64,000 nt of DNA, taken from NCBI RefSeq assembly GCF_964019545.1, contig NZ_OZ026451.1:806001-870000 (forward strand), read 5' to 3'. Each line of letters begins with the position of its first letter. Position 1 is the first letter of the stretch. Below the pieces are notes generated by a model. That model was not told where the DNA came from. It did not search any database and saw only the letters and a list, made by a program, of their open reading frames with translations. This DNA comes from Rickettsiella endosymbiont of Xylota segnis. Its GTDB lineage: Bacteria > Pseudomonadota > Gammaproteobacteria > Diplorickettsiales > Diplorickettsiaceae. A program made the translations under genes and the position numbers. Below are positions 17,643 to 27,382 of this stretch, piece by piece.

Positions 17643-19124
17643 ATGCCTATTAAATTAGATTTATCATATGGACCATTAATTAATGGTGTTTTTGAGCTGA
17701 GTGGAAAAGAGGTCTCCCCAGCCATTGATCCTGCAACAGGTAAGCATTTGGCAAATATACATTATTGTACTGCCGACGATGTTGCGCGTGCTGTTTCTGC
17801 TGCTGAAAATGCATATCCAGCATGGAGATCATTCGGTCAAAAGGAGAGAGCGGAGTTAATTAATAAATTGGCGGACGCGTTGGAAGGCGACATGGAGCGG
17901 TTGGCTAGAATTGATATGCATGATGTTGGACGTTGCATTAGTGAAGTAAGAAAAGATTATCTAACAGCGATCCGGCATTATCGTTATTTCGCATCGATTA
18001 TCATGGCCTATGAAGATTTTGGCAAGGAAATTTCTGATGGTTATTACTTAGCTAAGAGAGAACCTCTGGGAGTATGCGGACAAATTATTCCCTGGAATGC
18101 CCCTGCGATTATTGCTTCTTTTAAACTTGCTCCAGCGCTAGCTACAGGTAATACCATTGTTTTAAAGCCAGATGAAAATGCTTCTCTTTCAACGTTGGAG
18201 CTTGGAAAGCATATTAACGCTATTTTTCCTTCGGGAGTAGTAAATATAGTGACAGGTCTTGGTGATATAGTCGGTAATGCGTTGACTCACAACAAAAAGG
18301 TTAGGAAGTTGTCTTTTACTGGCAGTACAGAAGTTGGAAAATTAGTTGCAAAAGTAGCAGGTGAGAGGTTGGTGCCTGTAACTTTGGAACTCGGCGGAAA
18401 AAGTCCAAATATCGTTTTTCCTGATATTGAAGATATTGATGCAGTCGTCGATAATGTTACATTCGCGGCAATCCATAATAATGGACAGTCTTGCCTTGCA
18501 GGTACAAGATTATTTGTTCATGCCGATATTTTTGATGCCTTTACAGAAAAAATGGTTGAATCCTTTAAAAGGGTAAAACAAGGTTCTCCTGAAGATGAAA
18601 ATTCAAGAGTAAGTTGTCTCATTTCAAAAAAGCAGGGAGAACAAGTGCTAAATTATATTGATATTGGGATAAAAGAAGGTGCTGAACTTCTTGTCGGTGG
18701 CTCAAGAAAAATAGTAAAAAACTGTGAACATGGTTATTTTATCGAACCAACCATTTTTTTAGCAAAGAATGATATGCGCATATGTCAAGAAGAGATTTTT
18801 GGTCCGGTGTTGACACTGATGAAATGGGATAATTATGAAGAAATGCTATATCAAGCTAACGATGTAGAGTATGGACTTGCAGCAGGAATTTACACAAGTA
18901 GTTTGAAAAATGCTTTAGAAACAGCAGATAAATTAGCGGCGGGTTCAATTTGGATTAACCGTTATTCCAATATTTCAGAGGGTACTGCTTTTGGTGGATA
19001 TAAAAATAGTGGGATCGGCCGAGAGTTTTGTCGAGAAACACTTAATTCGTATACTCAAATTAAAACCGTCACTATACAAACACAAGTTCCAGAAGCTTGG
19101 TTTTCTCCTTATATTTTATCGTAG
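17643..19124 (+). CDS. NAD(P)-dependent aldehyde dehydrogenase
   Basis: A 493-residue ALDH-superfamily enzyme oxidising an aldehyde to an acid. Seen in order: the Rossmann and cofactor segment VCGQIIPWNAP, KPDENASLSTL, FTGSTEVGKLV, the general-base Glu249 in LELGGKSPN, the catalytic Cys284 in NNGQSCLAGTR, EEIFGPVL, and AFGGYKNSGIGRE. All key residues are present and the length is normal. The substrate cannot be told; the closest general group is betaine/gamma-aminobutyraldehyde-type dehydrogenases. It stands alone between the large toxin and a long hairpin, suggesting an accessory gene. Confidence 0.93.
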   Translation: MPIKLDLSYGPLINGVFELSGKEVSPAIDPATGKHLANIHYCTADDVARAVSAAENAYPAWRSFGQKERAELINKLADALEGDMERLARIDMHDVGRCISEVRKDYLTAIRHYRYFASIIMAYEDFGKEISDGYYLAKREPLGVCGQIIPWNAPAIIASFKLAPALATGNTIVLKPDENASLSTLELGKHINAIFPSGVVNIVTGLGDIVGNALTHNKKVRKLSFTGSTEVGKLVAKVAGERLVPVTLELGGKSPNIVFPDIEDIDAVVDNVTFAAIHNNGQSCLAGTRLFVHADIFDAFTEKMVESFKRVKQGSPEDENSRVSCLISKKQGEQVLNYIDIGIKEGAELLVGGSRKIVKNCEHGYFIEPTIFLAKNDMRICQEEIFGPVLTLMKWDNYEEMLYQANDVEYGLAAGIYTSSLKNALETADKLAAGSIWINRYSNISEGTAFGGYKNSGIGREFCRETLNSYTQIKTVTIQTQVPEAWFSPYILS

Positions 19125-19140
19125 ACGAACCGTTAAAGTT

Positions 19141-19251
19141 AGAACGCGGAATTATACTAATTACTTGAATGTACCCCTAAAACTAATTTCCTATTTCCGA
19201 TAATAAAGTTTATCGGAAATAGGAAATTAGTTTTAGGGGGCGCCGTGTTCT
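19141..19251. repeat. Perfect 30-bp palindromic hairpin nested in a weaker outer palindrome
   Basis: The arm 19174-19203 (starting CCCCTAAAACTAATTTCC) is perfectly complementary to 19210-19239, with a 6-nt loop. Outside it, agaacgcgg (19141-19149) pairs with ccgtgttct (19243-19251) with one mismatch, and weaker complementarity continues outwards. The hairpin lies between the convergent aldehyde dehydrogenase and M66 peptidase genes, where a bidirectional terminator is expected, but no T-tract follows on either strand. The stem is far longer than a normal terminator, so a palindromic mobile repeat is also possible. Confidence 0.75.
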
Positions 19252-19405
19252 AGTGTTAATAGATAGCCTGCGATCTTGGCTTATTTATCTGGAAAATTAT
19301 AGCCAAGATCAGTTGGCTTTATATTAATCACAAAAACAGAATTTTGAATACTCCACAACGCAATAACATAATTTCTGCATACATCGATAATTATTTATCT
19401 TTATT

Positions 19406-22400
19406 TTACGCACACTTTTCTATCTTAGCGGTCTCTTTTTCCCAACAATTTTCACTGTAAACAAAAGTTGCCCTTTCACCTCTCGGGATAATAAATTGTC
19501 GCTGATCACCTAAAATGACGGTGAGAGGAGAACACACTTTTTCGGCAATCACTAATCGTTGACCTTCATAGGCGAATTGAGGTAGCTCAATATGGGTCAA
19601 TTGATCGTTTTTAGTGGGAGAAATACTAACAGTAAAATACTCACTAAAGTAGTCCATCATTTTTTTCATAGAAGTATTCAGTTCTATAATATCAGCCTTA
19701 TCAATTACATATTTTACAGAATTAGAACGTATTCCATTGACCGTGTATCCAAGTGGTCTTCTTGGGAGATTGAGTGCTAACGAAGTCACAACGCTTCCAC
19801 GTACTACTATTTCTGCTCTTGTTGGTCTGTCTGACTGCCTTATATTAACATGGAATTTATTCATGGCATTTGTATTGATACGCCCCCTGGCTAATTGATA
19901 ATGAACAATCCCACTCAGAATATGTATCCTCAAATAGCAATTATTGGAATTTATATCTGTATTGGGCGCATAAACAAATCCATATCCCCCGTGCAATGCA
20001 GGATAAATAGTACTGGGTAGGCTATTTTCTGGGTCATAATATCCCACTAAGGTTGTTACTGGTACACCAAAATGGCGAGGAATTCGTGTTCCAATAGGAT
20101 CACTATTGTCTAATGGACGGCGCCAGACGTTATTTTCAGACACATAACGCACACTTTCCCCCGTAGCATAGGTGGTTTGTTGTCCATTAACAATCAATTC
20201 TACACTCCATGTTGCACGGTTTGTAAAGGAAATAATCCGACCAGGAGGAACTTGGGCAGCCGAAGGGAAAGCAATCCTACTTATCCAATTGCCGTCCGAA
20301 GTAATAATTTCTACTTCTTCATAACTCTGCAACCTTTCACTAATATACGTACCATTTGTATCATTTTCTAATAGTGCTAATTGCGCTTGTGTATTAATAC
20401 GATAGACAGCATTACTGGAAAAAAGTGAAGGTGGTGAAGACGTTAATGTGCAATAAGGTGAGCCGTTAGGTGTACGGACTCCGCATTCGAAGTTTTCAAA
20501 ATCCACTGATTCATTATGGATAAGGTGAGAATCTATTCTCCTTTCGCTACCGCATTTACTACCGCTATTCTGATTGTAGTGATCTTTATTGTCTTTCCAA
20601 TTATATTCAGTTTTATCAGCATTATAAGGATCTATGCTATTCCAGCCGCATTCATTTTGCCCACGGTTACAAGGATTGATTGGCCAATTACACTCTCCAC
20701 CTTCTTTATATAGAATATTACAAGGATCCGCAACGCCGATATCATTTTGTGGAATTATATTCAGAGGCAAGCCTGCATTATTGGTTTGTTGAATCCAATT
20801 CCCATTTTGTACTACAAAAGTACTGGTATGCCGGTACATGACTGGAAATATTTGATTATTAACAAGGATATTAATTGTTAATTGCGCCCCATTATCTACA
20901 AATACAATACTATTCTCAAGTTGCAACTCTGCTGCAGGAAGGCGAACATTTTGGGTCCAATTACCATTACTGGGTATTATGTCCACTGCCCCCATACGCA
21001 AAAGCTGGGTTCGAATATAATTTCCATTAGGATCATTGGCGGTAGCAATAATATTGAACTGAGATTGCCGGCTAATAATATAAGCAGGTGCTCTTACATA
21101 GTTAGTATAATTAATGAATTCCCGAGTCTGTGAGTTCCATATTTTAAAACCGGTCGGTGAATCTTTAGAAAAAACAGCATATTGTTCCACAAAATTCTGG
21201 ATAATATTAAGCACATAGGGGGTATGCAAGGTATAGTAAGATAATGGTGAGCTTGCGTGTCCACTGGCCATCGCATCTGTGTTAAAACGGTTTCCTTGGA
21301 AAGGGGGGATACTGCCACCACAACAAGTTTGATTTCCCCCTCTGTCCCAAAAGAAATTAGCAATAAAACGATTATTATGACGATCCCATCCCCATCCTGC
21401 ATTAATAACTCCAGGAACGGCACGTTGATGGGATGAACCTTGCCATTCTCCTGGAAAGTGTCCAAGGCTGTACGCATGACCTGCTTCATGGCTCCATTCA
21501 TTGCCTAAAGAGTCATCAATAGTGAGCATTCCATTTCCACCGCTGCCACCGTGTACTTGTACTCCATTTGCATATACACCACGTGCATTGTGCGCAGTGA
21601 TCATAAATGCAACATAACCTGGAAGCTCTGATGTTGCATCCGAACTATTGATGCCATAATTAGCAAAGTTTATACCTTGAGATATAAGGATTTTAGCAAT
21701 ATATTCGCGCATATCTCCAGTATGCCAATCGCCATTAGTTGCAGATCGGGTCGTATAAATTGTGCCATTCGGGAGCACTACTCGATTGAAATGAACGGAT
21801 TCATATTCTCCAACAATAAGACGACTAACTGGAATTTTTTGATAATAATCAAGATGCAGAGCAGGTGAGTTAGCAAAAGGGTAATTATTTCGGGGTTCTA
21901 TTAACATGCCAATATCAATAGTTTGGAAAATAACTTCATTGGGGGCACCAATAATAATATTGTTTAAAGTACTTGTTTGACCACTAACATTAAAAGTCAG
22001 TGTTAAGCCGGGATTAATCCAATGAGCAGGCAGGATACGCGTCCACATATTTCTTGCATAAATAATATTTGTGTTGCCTGGTGAGTCTACTTGAGGAAGA
22101 CTTTCTGGAGGTTCAAGAACCACTATACCCAGGGTAGAGCCGTTAGCGCTTCGGCCAGTAACAGAAATTGCTGATGACGGAGGAGATAAAGGTTGCACCA
22201 TGAGCAGCGTATCTCGTTGCGCCACTAAAGTCGGACGACTCTCATTTGGAATTCTTCTTTGATAAATTATGATATTTTGAGCGTAACATATTCTAGCCGC
22301 AAAGCTGCCGGTAAGATCATTAATGATAGGAAGCTCATCAAATACAACTTGATTTAGCGTAGCGTTAGAAATTTGATTATTGTATAATGGTGGTTCATTT

Positions 22401-22501
22401 TCATTTTTTATTTCTGATAAATAGGAAGCTTTAGTATAATCTTCTTTCCTTATGCATCTCATTTCATCAGAACTAGTTTCAGTTGCTGGTTTAAATTCCA
22501 T
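19406..22501 (-). CDS. M66 (StcE/dictomallein-type) zinc metallopeptidase, 1031 aa
   Basis: The zinc site HEAGHAYSLGH gives H338, E339, H342 and H348. It is embedded in GNEWSHEAGH and followed by a GHFPGEW segment, as in the M66 family (E. coli StcE, Vibrio TagA, dictomallein). These are secreted proteases; StcE cleaves mucin-type glycoproteins. Residues about 150-500 form the peptidase domain. After it come a Cys/Asn-rich linker (about 590-680) and two related beta-rich modules, one on each side of the linker, each with a GNW motif and a V-x-NGQ or V-NNQ strand. There is no Sec signal peptide (start MEFKPATETSSDEM), so export would use another route or cell lysis. It is transcribed alone. 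A role in breaching host mucus or peritrophic barriers is inferred. Confidence 0.85.
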   Translation of the reverse strand: MEFKPATETSSDEMRCIRKEDYTKASYLSEIKNENEPPLYNNQISNATLNQVVFDELPIINDLTGSFAARICYAQNIIIYQRRIPNESRPTLVAQRDTLLMVQPLSPPSSAISVTGRSANGSTLGIVVLEPPESLPQVDSPGNTNIIYARNMWTRILPAHWINPGLTLTFNVSGQTSTLNNIIIGAPNEVIFQTIDIGMLIEPRNNYPFANSPALHLDYYQKIPVSRLIVGEYESVHFNRVVLPNGTIYTTRSATNGDWHTGDMREYIAKILISQGINFANYGINSSDATSELPGYVAFMITAHNARGVYANGVQVHGGSGGNGMLTIDDSLGNEWSHEAGHAYSLGHFPGEWQGSSHQRAVPGVINAGWGWDRHNNRFIANFFWDRGGNQTCCGGSIPPFQGNRFNTDAMASGHASSPLSYYTLHTPYVLNIIQNFVEQYAVFSKDSPTGFKIWNSQTREFINYTNYVRAPAYIISRQSQFNIIATANDPNGNYIRTQLLRMGAVDIIPSNGNWTQNVRLPAAELQLENSIVFVDNGAQLTINILVNNQIFPVMYRHTSTFVVQNGNWIQQTNNAGLPLNIIPQNDIGVADPCNILYKEGGECNWPINPCNRGQNECGWNSIDPYNADKTEYNWKDNKDHYNQNSGSKCGSERRIDSHLIHNESVDFENFECGVRTPNGSPYCTLTSSPPSLFSSNAVYRINTQAQLALLENDTNGTYISERLQSYEEVEIITSDGNWISRIAFPSAAQVPPGRIISFTNRATWSVELIVNGQQTTYATGESVRYVSENNVWRRPLDNSDPIGTRIPRHFGVPVTTLVGYYDPENSLPSTIYPALHGGYGFVYAPNTDINSNNCYLRIHILSGIVHYQLARGRINTNAMNKFHVNIRQSDRPTRAEIVVRGSVVTSLALNLPRRPLGYTVNGIRSNSVKYVIDKADIIELNTSMKKMMDYFSEYFTVSISPTKNDQLTHIELPQFAYEGQRLVIAEKVCSPLTVILGDQRQFIIPRGERATFVYSENCWEKETAKIEKCA

Positions 22502-23123
22502 ATTATTTCCTTATAATTTAATTTCAAAATTAATTAATTATAATCCTAAGAATAATAATTAAAAACTGCAATATAGGGCAAAAACATTGTAAGTGTTAGC
22601 AATCCTGAATCTACATACTTTAGATATTTTACTTAATTTTTTGGCCTCATATTACTTTCCTTAAAAAATTATTTTGAAATGTTCATAAAAATATTTTTGA
22701 GCTTCAATTTTTTAAATTTTTAGTTCTCCATATATATCGTCAATGAAAAACGCTTATATTCATCATTGACGATAATGTAATACAGTCAACCTAGAAGCTA
22801 AAGAAATGAATAAGAGAAATCCTGGTTTTTCCGGATCATCCTGTAGCAACTGGGTTTGTAGCCACCGCTGCTGCAGTAGCTACTGCAGCCGATTCGAGTG
22901 AGGGGCTTTAATGAGGGTATTTAATTAGCAAATTCACTTGCATTATCCGCTGTGATTGTCAGTTTATAGATATTGATTTTAGGGATGAAATAATAAAGAA
23001 ACTAAGTCAGCTTTAATAACTTTATAATATAAACTTTTAGGTAAAAAAACGTGTGTACAATTCACTCGATTTTACCAGTAGGACACCATTTTTGAACAAG
23101 TGAATGCCCTGTCCACATATCTT
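22502..23123. other. Gene-poor stretch with a 20-bp palindrome and a Cys-rich micro-ORF
   Basis: 622 bp of AT-rich DNA between two minus-strand genes. A plus-strand frame from ATG 22807 to TGA 22902 encodes 31 residues with five cysteines (SSCSNWVCSHRCCSSYCSRF). It overlaps a perfect 20-bp palindrome, gctgcagtagctactgcagc, at 22870-22889. The local GC content is higher than around it. The cysteines follow from the repeated TGC/TGT of the palindromic DNA, so coding is doubtful. The upstream region of the M66 gene also lies here; no consensus promoter stands out. Confidence 0.35.
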
Positions 23124-25271
23124 TTAAACCCTAAAATTGGAATTTGAGTCTGAAAATGAAGTAGGAGAAAAACTCGACGTCCTTCCCGTATCACCAGAAT
23201 AAGTGGGTCTTGGATTAAAAAAAATGTTGTCTATTGATCCCCGAAGTAAAGGTGTTGTTTCTGAAGAAGGTCCTGCCAAATCATCATAATTTATGCTGGC
23301 AAGAAAAACACTATCTAGCTTGTCAATTATTTTACAAGCGGCTGTATATTCTTGACACACTTCCTCTAAGCTTAAAGATAATTTTATGTTCAATGCTGGC
23401 TCTTGATTAAAAAAACTTAACAACGCTTCAATCTTTTCGACGGCATAGTGTTGATCATTATCCAGCTGAGATAATAGTTCAAATAAACTTGTTTCATCTA
23501 TGTTTTCCATATGCATTGATTCGAATTCTTTAAATATTTTTGTTTTTAATTGAGTTGCGAATTGGATAAGTGATCGACTAAAACTCCGTAGATCATTTTC
23601 ATCCTTAATATGCAAAATAATTTTAATTTGATCTTCATGCGCCTCGGCTAAGGATTGTAGCAATAGGCAGGGTGTCATCAATTGTATACTATCTTTCATT
23701 TTATTTAACGCTTCAAAAAGATTAGCGACTGTTTGTGTATCTTCATTGCCACCATATTGTTGAAATTTACTCAATACATTATTAAAGAAATCTATCATGG
23801 CGGTAAAGCCTAAGAAAGTTAAACCGGTTTTAGCTAGGTCGAGTAAATAAGGGCGTAAAAATTCTAATTTCCCATTAAAATTATCATTAATTAATTGCGC
23901 CCCTGCTGCATAAGAAAACACAGATAAATACATCGAGATCATGATCAATAATACCGATGTTTTTGGATAAAGTTTAAAAGCCATGGGAATTTTAACTGTA
24001 TCGTCTTTCCAAGCAGTAAAATAATCAAAGGTATTTTGTAGTGCATTTCCGCCAAAAAATGCCAGCAACACGCCTAAACAATAAATAGAAGGTGCTGAAA
24101 CAAAAGCTCCTGACACTCGACTTTCGGTTAATTCGACCATTTCATTAAACGTACCGCCCCAAAACCCTGCACAGGCCAGTATCACCCAGGATGCACCAGG
24201 GAAATAAACCGCTTTTCTAAAAAAGTTATTTAATTTACCCGGAGGTGAAATAGTTTGATTAGGAGACATCTCGCGTAAACCAGTTAATAGTCTTAATAGT
24301 CGGACTAATAATTCTAATGGTGACTCATCTAATTTTTTAATGTTGCGAATATCCTTTGCTATTCCATTAGTGTAAGAACACCCTATAATTCTAAACCCTT
24401 TATTGCTTAAAAGTCTTTGTGCTAGACCTAAAGGATTAATCAGTCGTTGCTTGATTATTTGATAACCTAAATTTATTTGCTGCTGTAATTCTTTTTCTTG
24501 TTTTTTTTCTTCATTAAGTAACGCATTGGATATTGTTTGAAATATAAATTCTATTGGTAAAAAAGGCGCGCGGTATAAGGGATTTTTTAAAGCTAATTTG
24601 AAAGGTAATAAATGTAATAAAGTGTTTGTCAAACCAACAATTCCGGATTGTAAAACAATTATTACTTTGGGTAAATCTGGTATAGGGTTAACTACCGTAA
24701 TAAGCATAAAAGGTATTGATGCAATAAACGAACCTGCAAATGTCACTGCATTTTCTGCTAATTTTTGTTTAGGCGTTAAAGCATCTTTTAAATAATTCTG
24801 TAGCTTTAATGGAATATATTCCGCCATTTGTTGATCAAAAAAAGCGTTAGTTGCGGATATTAAAATCCCTCCCGCTACCAGCATAGTGCCTGTCACGTGA
24901 TTTATAACAAAAAAGTCACAGGAAATATCCTTGTAAGATGGATCGGCACAAATAGATTCAGCATACGCTTTCGCAGGAACGTAATAGAATATGACTCCCA
25001 AAATGGCTATGGTAAATAAACCGGATTGTTTGAATACTTCTCGGGTTAAGCTACTACGCCCTTCCCCATCCAAGTGAAATTTAATGACCGCGTTTAATGC
25101 GTTTGGGGAGATTTCGGCTAATACCTGATTATGCTCAAGCGTTTCTATCTGAATAATTTCTTCATTTTCTTCTGTTTGTATTTGTATAAGATCGGAATTA
25201 TCTAACTCTGTGTAGTAATCGGAATCATTGTTGATTTCTTTGTTTGTCTCTTTTGATAATGGCATGTCCAT
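23124..25271 (-). CDS. Polytopic membrane protein of unknown function (715 aa)
   Basis: ATG 25271 follows an AAGGAG site. Residues 1-85 are acidic and soluble, rich in Glu, Asn and Thr. About eight to ten hydrophobic segments follow between residues 90 and 500, for example around SGLFTIAILGVIFYYVPA, LVAGGILISATNAFF and TFAGSFIASIPFMLITVV. A helical cytoplasmic region spans about 510-660, and the C-terminus is Ser/Thr/Asn-rich (SSFSPTSFSDSNSN). There is no signal peptide. No family was recognised. The layout recalls the 672-residue protein at 5134-7152; both could be secreted effectors or host-interaction membrane proteins, but nothing proves it. Confidence 0.75.
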   Translation of the reverse strand: MDMPLSKETNKEINNDSDYYTELDNSDLIQIQTEENEEIIQIETLEHNQVLAEISPNALNAVIKFHLDGEGRSSLTREVFKQSGLFTIAILGVIFYYVPAKAYAESICADPSYKDISCDFFVINHVTGTMLVAGGILISATNAFFDQQMAEYIPLKLQNYLKDALTPKQKLAENAVTFAGSFIASIPFMLITVVNPIPDLPKVIIVLQSGIVGLTNTLLHLLPFKLALKNPLYRAPFLPIEFIFQTISNALLNEEKKQEKELQQQINLGYQIIKQRLINPLGLAQRLLSNKGFRIIGCSYTNGIAKDIRNIKKLDESPLELLVRLLRLLTGLREMSPNQTISPPGKLNNFFRKAVYFPGASWVILACAGFWGGTFNEMVELTESRVSGAFVSAPSIYCLGVLLAFFGGNALQNTFDYFTAWKDDTVKIPMAFKLYPKTSVLLIMISMYLSVFSYAAGAQLINDNFNGKLEFLRPYLLDLAKTGLTFLGFTAMIDFFNNVLSKFQQYGGNEDTQTVANLFEALNKMKDSIQLMTPCLLLQSLAEAHEDQIKIILHIKDENDLRSFSRSLIQFATQLKTKIFKEFESMHMENIDETSLFELLSQLDNDQHYAVEKIEALLSFFNQEPALNIKLSLSLEEVCQEYTAACKIIDKLDSVFLASINYDDLAGPSSETTPLLRGSIDNIFFNPRPTYSGDTGRTSSFSPTSFSDSNSNFRV

Positions 25272-25748
25272 CTCCTTTTTTGGATTATTTTTTATATTTT
25301 ATTGAGAGGTTTTTTTATTTACTCTGTAAAAATAAACTTCAGTTCTTATCTTATACTGAAGTAGTAAATTTTTTTGAATGAAATAAATTGGATTAATGAG
25401 TGAAATAATTTCCCTATATTATTAATATTATTTAGGTTTAGATTAAATTATCCAGATAATAAATTTTCTGATTTTTAATATAAGTTGATTTTATACAATT
25501 GAAGATTATTTAAATTAATTTAGCATAACTTTTTAATGATTCCAATCTGTTTTTTAAAAAATATAAATCTTGAAGGATTTAAGATTTAGGACGATCGTGG
25601 TGTTATCTGCGAACTTTTAGTGATACAGAATCGTTAAAATCATATCTTCATTTTTACTATATTGAATGGATTACATAGAAAATTCGCCTTTTTTATATAG
25701 ACGGGTATACTATCGCCAAAAAAAAATTAAATTTTCGAGCAAAAAAGT
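25272..25748. other. AT-rich intergenic region between divergent genes, nothing distinct seen
   Basis: 477 bp separating the divergent 715-residue membrane protein gene and the ABC-F gene. No ORF, RNA or long repeat was recognised. Promoters for both genes must lie here; a TATACTAT-like element near 25708 could be the -10 region of the ABC-F gene. Confidence 0.4.
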
Positions 25749-27329
25749 ATGATATCGATTAATCAACTTAGCATGGCGTATGGCGAAAAGCTGTTATTTT
25801 ATGACGTTAATCTTATTCTATCTACACACAGCCGTTATGCCTTAGTCGGTGCGAATGGCGCTGGTAAGTCTACTTTTTTAAAATTACTCACCGGCGTAGA
25901 ACAACCCATCGACGGCACGCTGTCAATTCCTAAAATCGCTAGCGTTGGATGGTTGAAACAGGATCAATTTCGCTATGAAAATACGCTGATTAGCGATATT
26001 GTCTTGCAAGGTAAACCTGGCTTATGGCAAGCGCTACAAGAAAAAGATAAATTATTACAAAGTGATTTACATAACGAAAAAAACCTCAATCGTTTAGGTA
26101 AACTTGAAGAAGAAATTGCACGTCTGAATGGCTATAGCGCCAATGCTTTAGCGGCCAAGCTTTTAATGGGTTTAGGAATACAGCTTGAATATCATGAAAA
26201 ACCATTAAGTACACTCTCTGGTGGCTTTAAACTACGTGTTTTACTGGCTCAAGCCTTATTTCAAGAGCCGGATATTTTATTATTAGATGAACCGACCAAT
26301 CATTTGGATTTTATCTCTATCGTCTGGTTAGAAAAATATTTAAAAAATGAATTTTCTGGTTTACTACTGTTTATTTCTCATGATGTGGAATTCATTAATC
26401 GTTTGGCCGACCAAATACTCGATGTCGATTATGGCGAAATACGCGCCTACAGTGGTAACTATGAAAAATTTCTTGCTGAAAAACAATTAATTATTGAACA
26501 AAAACTGCAAGAAAAACGCAGCGTGGAACTTAAAATTGCCAGCATGCAAAGTTTTGTGGATAGATTTCGTGCCAGTGCCAACCGAGCGAAAATGGCCCAA
26601 TCTCGTGTGAAAATGATAGCAAAAATGGAAATTCCTGATATTAAACAATCTTCGCGATTATCCCCTACGTTTCAATTCGTAGCGCTACGCCCTTCTGGAA
26701 AATGGGTAGTGCGTGTTAACGGATTAACCAAAAATTTTAACGAGAAAAAACTTTTTCAGCAGTTAAACTTCGAAATTAAGCGCGGTGAAAAAGTTGCGAT
26801 TATGGGTGAAAACGGGATTGGTAAATCAACACTCATTAAAATATTACTTGATACGATTCAATCTGATCAAGGCAGTGTTGAGTGGGGCTATGAAACCCAT
26901 GTGAGTTACTTTTCGCAAGACCATCATGACTTACTAAATAAACATGCTACTGTTTTAGCCTGGTTAGAACAGTATGCTGCTGGCATCAGTGAACAATCGA
27001 TACGTAAAACCTTGGCACAAGTTTTATTTAATAAAGAAGATGTCCTTAAAGATATTTTAGCCCTAAGCGGCGGTGAAGCAGCACGCTTATTACTCGCGAA
27101 AATGGTATTAGAACCCGCGAATGTCTTGATTCTGGATGAACCTACTAACCATTTAGATATCGAAGCCACTGAAGCCTTGGCGACGGCTTTACGAAATTAT
27201 CCTGGCACCTTACTCTTTGTGAGTCACGATCGGCATTTCATCAACAAAATAGCGAACCGGATCTTATTTATTTCTCACGAAAAAAAGCTGCAGGATGTGA
27301 AGCATTTAGATGAGATTAACATAGATTAA
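25749..27329 (+). CDS. ybiT: ABC-F family ATPase, YbiT-like
   Basis: A 526-residue soluble protein with two ABC ATPase domains and no membrane segments. Domain 1 has the P-loop GANGAGKS, signature LSGGFKLRVLLAQAL and Walker B ILLLDEPTNHLD. Domain 2 has GENGIGKS, LSGGEAARLLLAKM and VLILDEPTNHLD. The charged linker around residues 235-310 is the P-site tRNA-interaction motif region. ABC-F proteins act on the ribosome, rescuing or regulating elongation. Length and N-terminus (ISINQLSMAYGEKLLF) fit the YbiT subgroup better than EttA, Uup or YheS; the subgroup assignment is by eye. Confidence 0.9.
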   Translation: MISINQLSMAYGEKLLFYDVNLILSTHSRYALVGANGAGKSTFLKLLTGVEQPIDGTLSIPKIASVGWLKQDQFRYENTLISDIVLQGKPGLWQALQEKDKLLQSDLHNEKNLNRLGKLEEEIARLNGYSANALAAKLLMGLGIQLEYHEKPLSTLSGGFKLRVLLAQALFQEPDILLLDEPTNHLDFISIVWLEKYLKNEFSGLLLFISHDVEFINRLADQILDVDYGEIRAYSGNYEKFLAEKQLIIEQKLQEKRSVELKIASMQSFVDRFRASANRAKMAQSRVKMIAKMEIPDIKQSSRLSPTFQFVALRPSGKWVVRVNGLTKNFNEKKLFQQLNFEIKRGEKVAIMGENGIGKSTLIKILLDTIQSDQGSVEWGYETHVSYFSQDHHDLLNKHATVLAWLEQYAAGISEQSIRKTLAQVLFNKEDVLKDILALSGGEAARLLLAKMVLEPANVLILDEPTNHLDIEATEALATALRNYPGTLLFVSHDRHFINKIANRILFISHEKKLQDVKHLDEINID

Positions 27330-27382
27330 TGGGCAGCATCACTACTTGATACTTCTGTGCTAATCAAGCAACTCCTCTATTA

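Noticed and set aside
19174..19239. A standard rho-independent terminator.
   Set aside because: There is no T-run on either side and the stem is 30 bp, much longer than typical terminators; listed as a palindromic repeat instead.
22807..22902. Cysteine-rich 31-residue peptide gene.
   Set aside because: The Cys codons arise from the repeated TGC/TGT of a palindromic segment and the ribosome-binding site is weak, so it is mentioned only as part of the intergenic region.
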